A stretch of DNA of 64,000 nucleotides, from assembly GCA_034509495.1 (NCBI GenBank), contig CM067507.1, forward strand, positions 19,815,102 through 19,879,101. The letters run 5' to 3'. The notes under the pieces are model-generated. The model saw nothing but the letters and a program-made list of their open reading frames with translations. It was not told the DNA's origin and did no database searches. Shown here piece by piece: positions 56,906-64,000 of the stretch. A program made the translations under genes and the position numbers. Position 1 is the first letter of the stretch. Each line of letters opens with the position of its first letter. Origin of the DNA: Acestrorhynchus altus. Taxonomy: Eukaryota > Chordata > Actinopteri > Characiformes > Acestrorhynchidae.

Positions 56906-57799
56906 AATGAACCACTCATCCTGCCCCAGTGCACTAGAAGAGGTACATATTATATACATACTTGTTATGGCATATCACTTTTTTTTTTTTTTTTAAATAT
57001 AGATAGAAATATTGAAGTATTGTGTACTGACTCATGAAACTACAAAGCTACTAAGCTTAAAAATTAGTCCAAATGTTTGTGGACACTTTTTCTAATGAAT
57101 GCTTTCAGATATGTTATACCCATTGCTGACACAAATGTCCCAATACCTTTGCCCATATGGTGTAAATTCAAATGCAGTCATTTGATTTGTCATTAAGATG
57201 AGTATGTAAAAGGATGCCATCATGCTCAAACTACTCAAACACATGACCAACTAACAGTATGAGTGTGTGCTGTTCAAAGCATACAGGAACATGGTGAATT
57301 TCTTATTTTATGCCCAGTCCAACACCCTATTTACAGTTACTAATACTGGCCCAATACAGACACCTATTAAAACTCATATGCCATCTATAATAGAAATAAA
57401 GTGAAAAACTTTCACAGAAATGAACACACACTTAAGGCCTTCCAACTAATTTCAATATGAGAATCTCAGAGTTAATGAACGTAAATTTGATTCAATGCCA
57501 GCTGGAAGGCCAAGAAAAAAGAAACAAAACAAAAAAACAATGTTTTCTCTAATAATAATATATCGTATTTCTTAGGAAGGCATTAAACAAGCTTATCAGT
57601 TGGTCTAAACAAGTCTGACAGTAGGGGCTCTGTTGAGTTCATTTGGACTATAGGAATAAATGTAATGTGTTCATGAGTTGTAATACTTACATCACCAGTG
57701 GAGGCAGTATAACCTTATGTGGCTTTGTGTCACATGTTGCATTATGTCATATGACTGAACAAAATATAACAACTACTCCTTCTGCCATTTTTGGGTTTT

Positions 57800-58050
57800 A
57801 GACCAAAGGTGGTCTAGTGGCATAGTGCAAATTTGCACCCCACACCATGACACCAGGCCTTCTGGACATGTGACAACTTGGCAATGACTTGATGCTGACC
57901 ATGGTGCCTCCATACACTGATAGATTAGTCATCTCTTTCATGACAAAATGGGATTCCTCACTGAAGATGACCAACTGTCATTTTGAGTGACTCCATTACA
58001 GTCTGGCACAACATCAGTGGCATCAGTCGATTCATTCTGGGTGCAACATT
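57800..58050 (-). repeat. Possible Tc1 fragment, antisense
   Basis: Contains attcctcactgaagatgacc and ggcatcagtcgattcattct, wording typical of antisense transposase sequence. There are no ends and no intact frame. Confidence 0.35.
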
Positions 58051-58069
58051 TTTTTTTACTCTGAGAATA

Positions 58070-58570
58070 CAGGGGTTGGACAATGAAACTGAAACACCTG
58101 GATTTAGACTAAAATTATTTATTAGTATGGTGTACTAGGGCCTCCTTTTGAGGCCAATACAGCGTCAATTTGTCTTGGGAATTACGTTTTTTGGATACAA
58201 TCCGGGTTAGCACCCAAACATCCCTTTCAGACAGCTTCCTCTTGCGTCCACAGTTAATCCTGTTGGATGTGGTTCATCCTTCTTGGTGGTATGCTGACAT
58301 TACCTTGGATACCGTGGATCTTGATACATCACAAAGACTTGCTGTCTTGGTCACAGATGCACCAGCAAGACGTGCACCAACAATTTGTCCTATTTTGAAC
58401 TCTGGTATGTCACTCATAATGTTGTGTGGTCTCAAAACTGTGATCTTACCTGCTAATTGAACCTTCACACTCTGCTCTTACTGGTGCAATTAATGAAGAT
58501 TGGCCACCAGGCTGCTCCAATCCTCCCACACTAAAATGACAGGTGTTTCAGTTTCATTGTCCAACCCCTG
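58070..58570 (-). mobile_element. Internally deleted Tc1 (MITE-like), third family
   Basis: 501 bp between TA dinucleotides (58068-58069 and 58571-58572), with perfect 31-base inverted ends starting caggggttggacaatgaaac. The - strand keeps the transposase N-terminus from ATG 58468 (MKVQLAGKITVLRPHNIMSD, GARLAGASVTKTASLCDVSR). It then jumps to the extreme 3' end, so the whole DDE domain is gone. It could move only in trans. Confidence 0.9.
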
Positions 58571-60064
58571 TACATCCCAAATCTTGTTGATCATTTCTAT
58601 AGCTTGATTTGGTCATATGATATCTAATGGTCATAACTCCCTAAAAATTTATTCCAAGAATAGTTCAATACCTTTTAGGTTGGTGGTAAAGTAAGTAAGT
58701 AAATTGTGTTTGAAGTAAAAAAAATATTATACTCTTCCTCATTTAGAGTGCTGGAAGTGACTAGAACAAAATAGTCATTCTTTTTTTTTTATTTATTGTA
58801 ACTACTTGCAAAAGTTTTTTCTGAGGTACTAGATCTCTGGAATGTGCGAATGCTTATATTTATGTTCTTTTAAAGTGCATTTTCGTTTACATTGCCAATG
58901 GATTGTACACTTTTTTTGTTCTTGTAATTAAGTTTATCGTTTAATTTTTGTGTTTTTGTAAAGGAGAGTGAATTGCATTATGCAACATTATGAGTAATTA
59001 TTACTGTGAATCTCTGCTTATCTCATGCTCAGTATTGTATATTATGTGTATTTTGCTGGAGAACCCCCACTATTACTCTCAACTGTTCTCAGGCTCCAAC
59101 AGCGGAACAATTTCAATGAGAAACACTGTTAACAGGAAGTAAAAAGGAAATCATGTATGCACTGGTGTGGTTTTTACATGGCAAAATTTTTCAATTTTAA
59201 AATGCAAGCAGAATTCAGTATCCAAAGTATATCCAGATACAAACACACCTTAATTCCAGGTTTAATCAGGCCCTGACTATTAGTATCAGATAGAGTAATT
59301 AGAGCAATTACTGCCTTCTCAGATCATGTCCTTAAAGATCTGTCTTAGACAACACGTAAGGTTCAACAGCATTTCTGACCCCAAATCTTGAGTGATGCAG
59401 GTTATTTGACAACAACTGAGGCTTAAAATGGCAATGTTTGAGCACTTGTGCACAGAGCCCCATTTAGGGATTGTGCCACTGTGAAAAAATAGGACACCCC
59501 GAGAAATCCTGTTCAATCTTTTGTACTATATTTAAACATTGAAATTTGATCATTTTGACTTATGAGAGCATGAATGAGAGTGGATGGAGGCAGAGTAGAG
59601 GAGAATCTGAGAGCAGAGGGCGGAGCAGAAAAAAAAGGTTTCTACAAGACTGAAACGGAGCGTCATTTCAAAACTTGATATTATTTATATCATATAAATA
59701 TCAATATATCGTCCAGCCCTAACTAATCCTGAAAACAAGGACACATCTGACATTAAGGACCTTCGCAATGGCAATCCAGCTTGAAAACGAAACCACTACT
59801 AATAACATCCAATCAGGCTAGAACACTGTTCCCAGCATGAACTCTTTGCTCATCTTCAAAAGCCCCAGTCAGCTATCACACACTCACAACAGAATCCCTT
59901 TGTCCTCGAGAGAGGGACAGAGTCAGTCACAATTATCTTTGTACTCAGGAAAGCCACCATACAGTTTACTGAATGTCTCCTCCTCTTCACTACACTGGGT
60001 ATTGTGTATTACACACAACAGGACAACACAAAATCAGCCGTAAAACAGACAGCAAGGGCTCAAA

Positions 60065-60069
<5 letters not shown>

Positions 60070-60106
<37 letters not shown>
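60070..60106. repeat. (TG)n microsatellite
   Basis: Uninterrupted TG run. Confidence 0.9.
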
Positions 60107-60108
<2 letters not shown>

Positions 60109-60312
60109 CTTCAAGTGTGTACTAGATGAGCATAATTGTTTTGTTGAGATAACAGTTCACCAGTGTGCTTTGTACACTGTAGTACAACCGCAAACAGCAT
60201 TTTGTCCATACATAGATGTGATTTATGCATATAGAATGTATAACAACTAGAGGATGCATGCACACACGGGACCAGGGCAGATGGAATCAGGTATGTATGT
60301 TGTTCATTTAAT

Positions 60313-60315
<3 letters not shown>

Positions 60316-60355
<40 letters not shown>
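60316..60355. repeat. (GA)n microsatellite
   Basis: About 40 bases of GA. Confidence 0.9.
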
Positions 60356-60358
<3 letters not shown>

Positions 60359-61514
60359 AGATAGCTGTATCACTGGTTTAGAGACAGGCGTGAAGCCTGG
60401 AGCAGCTTGTGTGGTTACATAAGTATAGCTCCACTGGGACAACTCATGAGGAACACCACCCTCCCTCTCCTCTTCCCTCTCATGATTGCACTCAACACTG
60501 CCTCCCCCCCAAACAGTAACACCAGGCATTCTGCTAAGTTGCATACATACACAACAACAGGATCACATGTCCAGTGGTGCTCTCACTTAAACCATTAGAC
60601 TATTCTACAACCCAGCAAAGTCCCCCTGAGGAAACATAACGGAAGCCAAAGTTACATAAGTTATCACCTTTATAGCTCAGCTCTACGTGCCGTTGTAAAC
60701 GGTGGGAAATGGTACTTCAAGCATCCCAACATTATACATTCCACATTACGGAGAAGTGGCTGTAAGCAAAACCAGCGTCAGCGAGGGCAAGCCTAACGAG
60801 ACGCTGCTGAAGAAACAAAGAGACCTGTATTTTCGGACGAAACCTAGTCGTGCTGTTTGGTTGGTCAGTTGGCTGAGGAGCATTAGGGGCCTGCCTGCAG
60901 AAAGAGATCCTCAGCTGTGTTTTCGGTCTGTGCTGTTTAGGGTGTCTCACGCTCGTTCCCTCTAGACAGAGAAACAGGTTCAAAGCTTTTCTCCATAAAT
61001 AATCCATGTTTTAGTTGGTGAAGGAGAAGAAGGCCATCAAGGAGAGGAGGATGTGATGTAATGGTGAGAAGTGAATTCCAACACCATCATTCTATGTTTA
61101 ATGTTAACATGGAAACTAATCTATTCCATACCAAGTATGTTCCTGACTAAGAAACAACAGCGTTAACTGGTTGCATGACAGCAGTTAACACCATTCTCCG
61201 TCATGCCTGGATGAGGTACTCAAGCAATGATTAATCTCTGTGGGTATACAGGTGAGTAATGTTAACATCGAACATGAAAGTGTGATTTCTACTACATGCT
61301 CACTCAAACAGAAACAGAGAGCAGATGAACTCATAATGCTGTGAAAGTATTTGCCTCCTGTCTAAATTCACTGCACGATATTACATCTTAAACCAAAATC
61401 TAATAATGCATTAAAGTGACTCAAGGGAATGAAAACACAACATAACAGGCATTTTACGTAGTAAGTAACAAAAGATATTGAATATCAATTCCCTCTATGA
61501 GAAACAGCAGGCTC

Positions 61515-61925
61515 TGAGTGGTTCAGGGTGTAATGTGGACGGCGGGTTCAAATACTAGGTCATGCTGCTTGCCATTGGCAGCTGGAGTCAGAAAGAGCAA
61601 AATTGGCCATTCTCTCTCTGGGTGGGTAGATAGTCCCCTCTCCCCACATCACACGCAGTGCAATGCTGGTCAGCACAAATGTCCATTACGCATTGTATTG
61701 AAATAGGGGACCTGGCACTTTTCTCCAAATGCGTGTTGGCTGCACAGCAACAATGCAATGGCAGCAGTTTAAACAGAGGCGGTGGCTGGTTTAACATGTA
61801 TTGGAGGAGGCATGTGCTTGCCTTCACACTCAGTGTTTTCTTGGACAGGGGGACAGTCCTAATGTGCTTAGGGAATTGGCACTTCCAAAGTAGTGGAAAA
61901 AAAATGGAAAGGAAAAAAAATAATA
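61515..61925 (+). mobile_element. SINE-like repeat with tRNA-like head, intact copy
   Basis: The head gtggttcagggtgtaatgtg is followed by a box-B-like gggttcaaatac; then catgctgcttgccattggca, aacagaggcggtggctggtt and ttagggaattggcacttcca, and an A-rich tail. It is the same family as 24182-24800. The tRNA origin is inferred from the two box-like motifs. Confidence 0.65.
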
Positions 61926-62104
61926 AAGCTTATTATTATTTGGGTCATTTTCTTGTTGCAATACTCATCTTCAGTTTCAAGTCCCCAACAGCTGACCTCA
62001 TGTTTCTTTGAATTCTCTGACACAAAGCAGATTTCCTCATCGGGAGCAAGGCATCCAGGTTCTGCTGCATCAAACCATCCACAAAACCAACAAAGTTACA
62101 TTTA

Positions 62105-63147
62105 CAGTTGTGCCTGAAATTTTGTAAACCCTTTAGAATTTTCTAGATTTCTGCATAGATTTGACCTAAAACCTTCAGATTTTCATAGGTCCAACATTAC
62201 ATATCCGAGTGAAAAAGTATGTGAAACTTGAACAGATTTGAAATTAAGGTGAAATTAGAATCAGGCATTTTTCAATCACATGGGTGAGAGGAAGCTCCCT
62301 GTTTTTCTCTGAACTTCATAACACATTTTTGAGGAAGTGCATCATTTCACAAACAAACAAGGTTGGAGGATCTCTGAAAAAGAGCTGATCATGTGCATCA
62401 GGCTGGAAAAGGTTACAAAACCATCTCAAAGAGTTTGGACAGATTATGGACAAGAAGAAAATTCAAGACCATTGTTTGAGTTGTCCACCAACAAAGAGGC
62501 ATGTAATAGTTAAAGAGACTTATGTTTACTTCACAAAAGAAGTAAAATTTAAGCAACTACATGCCTTCTTCACATTGGCTCATTTTAATGTTCATGAGCC
62601 CACCATCAGCAGAATATCTGCAGGTCAAATGGAGCCATGTGGCCAAAGGCCAAAGGGCTACTGGAACAATGCCTTATGGACGGATGAGATCAAAATATGT
62701 TATTGTTTTAAATGAGAAGCATTATGTTTGGAGAATGAAAGACATTGCATTGCAGCATAAAAATATTTTCTCTGTGAAACATGGTTGTGGTAGTATCATA
62801 GTTTAGACCGTTTCAGCTGCATCTGGACCAGGACTGATGCAAATTCTAAAGAAAATATCTGAAATATCAAAATCTAAAAAGAAAGTGGGCCATGCAACTA
62901 GACTACAAAAATAATACATTTAATGCTTTGAGTCCCAGTCAAAGCCCTGACCTTAATTCAATAGAAATTGATATGAAGCAAGCAGTTAATGGGAGGAAAG
63001 CCACCAACATAAAGTCATTTTGTATGGAGGTTATTGTTAGGGTCACACCAGATTCTGAAAGCAAAGGTTCATATACTTCTGCCACTCCCACTGATGCAAT
63101 AATGGATCAGTATCCTCAAACAGTTCGCAAAGTTCCAAGCACCACTG
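62105..63147 (+). mobile_element. Decayed Tc1/mariner element, fourth family
   Basis: 1043 bp between TA dinucleotides. The left end is cagttgtgcctgaaattttg; the right end, read inward, is cagtggtgcttggaactttg. The + strand transposase is broken: the start ATG has become ATT near 62342, there are frameshifts throughout, and recognisable bits are LNEKHYVWRMKD and SPSQSPDLNSIEI. A deletion shortens the 3' untranslated part. Confidence 0.85.
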
Positions 63148-64000
63148 TAGACTGCCGAGGCTGGTCATAATTGTCATAATATTTTATGCAAAATATTAAA
63201 ATGAGGGGAAAATATTTTGTCTGCAGTAATGAGGATTTTATTCTACCAATGAAAGTGCTTCATATTTATGTGGCATGATTTCTTGCTCCCTTCAGAATTA
63301 TAAACAATTCATAATCAGGGCCGAACATCTTCCAAACTTAATCTGCTCTGGAAACTTGATCTGAAAAGTTGTTCATCTTCGGAAACTCCAGGTTCAGATT
63401 AAAGTGTAAGGTTAACTGTCTATGCAACACATCCTGCTTTATGAAACAAACCTCAGAAAGTTTTGGATTGAAACCTCATTGAGAAAAACACAAGTTTACA
63501 ACTCACCATCTTACTGGAAACCATTACACAACTGATACTAGCAACACGCAACCTGAACTGAAATCAGAATGAATCACAAATTTACATTCAAAACATTTGT
63601 AAATGTGGTTGTTGGACGTGATTTGTGGAAACTTTCACAGGGTTGCTAAACAGGCTGTGATAGCAACACAAACACAACTTAGCTCAGTATGCAAAGTGCT
63701 CTTCTCTAATCACTTCAGTCAACAGATTACACGAAAATCCATCAGCAAGTAGATGAAGTCATCACTTTGATCACAGTCTCCACACACATGCACATAAGCC
63801 AAAGAACACTCGGAGCACAGGAAACTAGCTTCCTTAACATTTAGAAAAAAGTGTGTGAAACATAAGTGAAAGCAAGATGAAAAACCCAGATTGTTTGGAA
63901 ACGACTGAAGGTTCACAATGGCAGGAACTCTTGCACCAAACAATTCTTGGACATAAATATGCCAGAGAGAAAAAAATACATCAAAATAAGTGTTTTCAGT

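Larger units (their letters stand above)
48595..64000. other. Upstream of phactr4 coding exons: intron or 5' flank, repeat-rich
   Basis: 15.4 kb with no confirmed gene. It holds MITEs, LINE and SINE copies, two Tc1 elements, many microsatellites, an unidentified frame at 53531-53796 and a candidate phactr4 first exon at 55706-55751. Where the phactr4 promoter lies is unknown. GC-richer patches occur at 55.6-55.9, 56.3-56.8 and 60.7-60.96 kb. Confidence 0.6.

Noticed and set aside
60640..61010. GC-richer patch as a promoter or gene
   Set aside because: The frames on both strands lack recognisable protein character and no splice sites fit; too weak to call.

Overview
The window looks like nuclear genomic DNA from a ray-finned fish. 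It holds intron-containing vertebrate genes with GT/AG splice sites in an AT-rich background. The background is dense with Tc1/mariner elements, tRNA-headed SINEs, L2-like LINE tails, MITEs and (CA)n/(TA)n microsatellites. Several repeat families match, from memory, ones common in otophysan fishes such as characins and catfishes, but that lineage call is an inference. There is no bacterial, organellar or CRISPR content, and I found no tRNA or rRNA gene.

Three protein-coding genes are resolved to exon level. (1) oprd1, a delta-type opioid receptor, lies on the + strand (4894-9356; 3 coding exons, 361 aa, complete). (2) rcc1, the chromatin-bound Ran exchange factor, lies on the - strand (22942-18155; 9 coding exons, 419 aa, complete). 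It has a CpG-rich promoter and non-coding first exon near 23.8-24.0 kb. (3) phactr4, a phosphatase and actin regulator, lies on the - strand (48594-27616). Its 12 downstream coding exons give about 830 codons, and every exon junction keeps the reading frame. Its first coding exon was not found with certainty; a candidate sits at 55751-55706.

The order phactr4 -> rcc1, head to tail, matches the human 1p35 region. oprd1 is also in that human region but there points the same way, whereas here it converges on rcc1. That implies a local inversion plus loss or relocation of the genes in between.

Layout: 1-4.2 kb, no recognised gene; 4.9-9.8 kb, oprd1; 9.8-17.7 kb, intergenic repeats; 17.7-24.0 kb, rcc1; 24.2-25.7 kb, a repeat cluster with an interrupted SINE, a deleted Tc1 copy and a perfect 486-bp palindrome; 26.5-48.6 kb, phactr4 with Tc1, SINE and fold-back insertions in its introns; 48.6-64 kb, mostly repeats with a few unexplained coding-like stretches.

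I found no convincing new biological system. The best leads are the perfect palindrome with a (TA)41 centre, a nearly intact Tc1 transposase stopped only by two nonsense codons, two unidentified coding-like stretches (about 37.0 kb and 53.7 kb), a SINE and LINE that seem to share a 3' tail, and N-terminal oddities in RCC1 (no X-Pro-Lys start) and OPRD1 (no N-glycosylation sequon).
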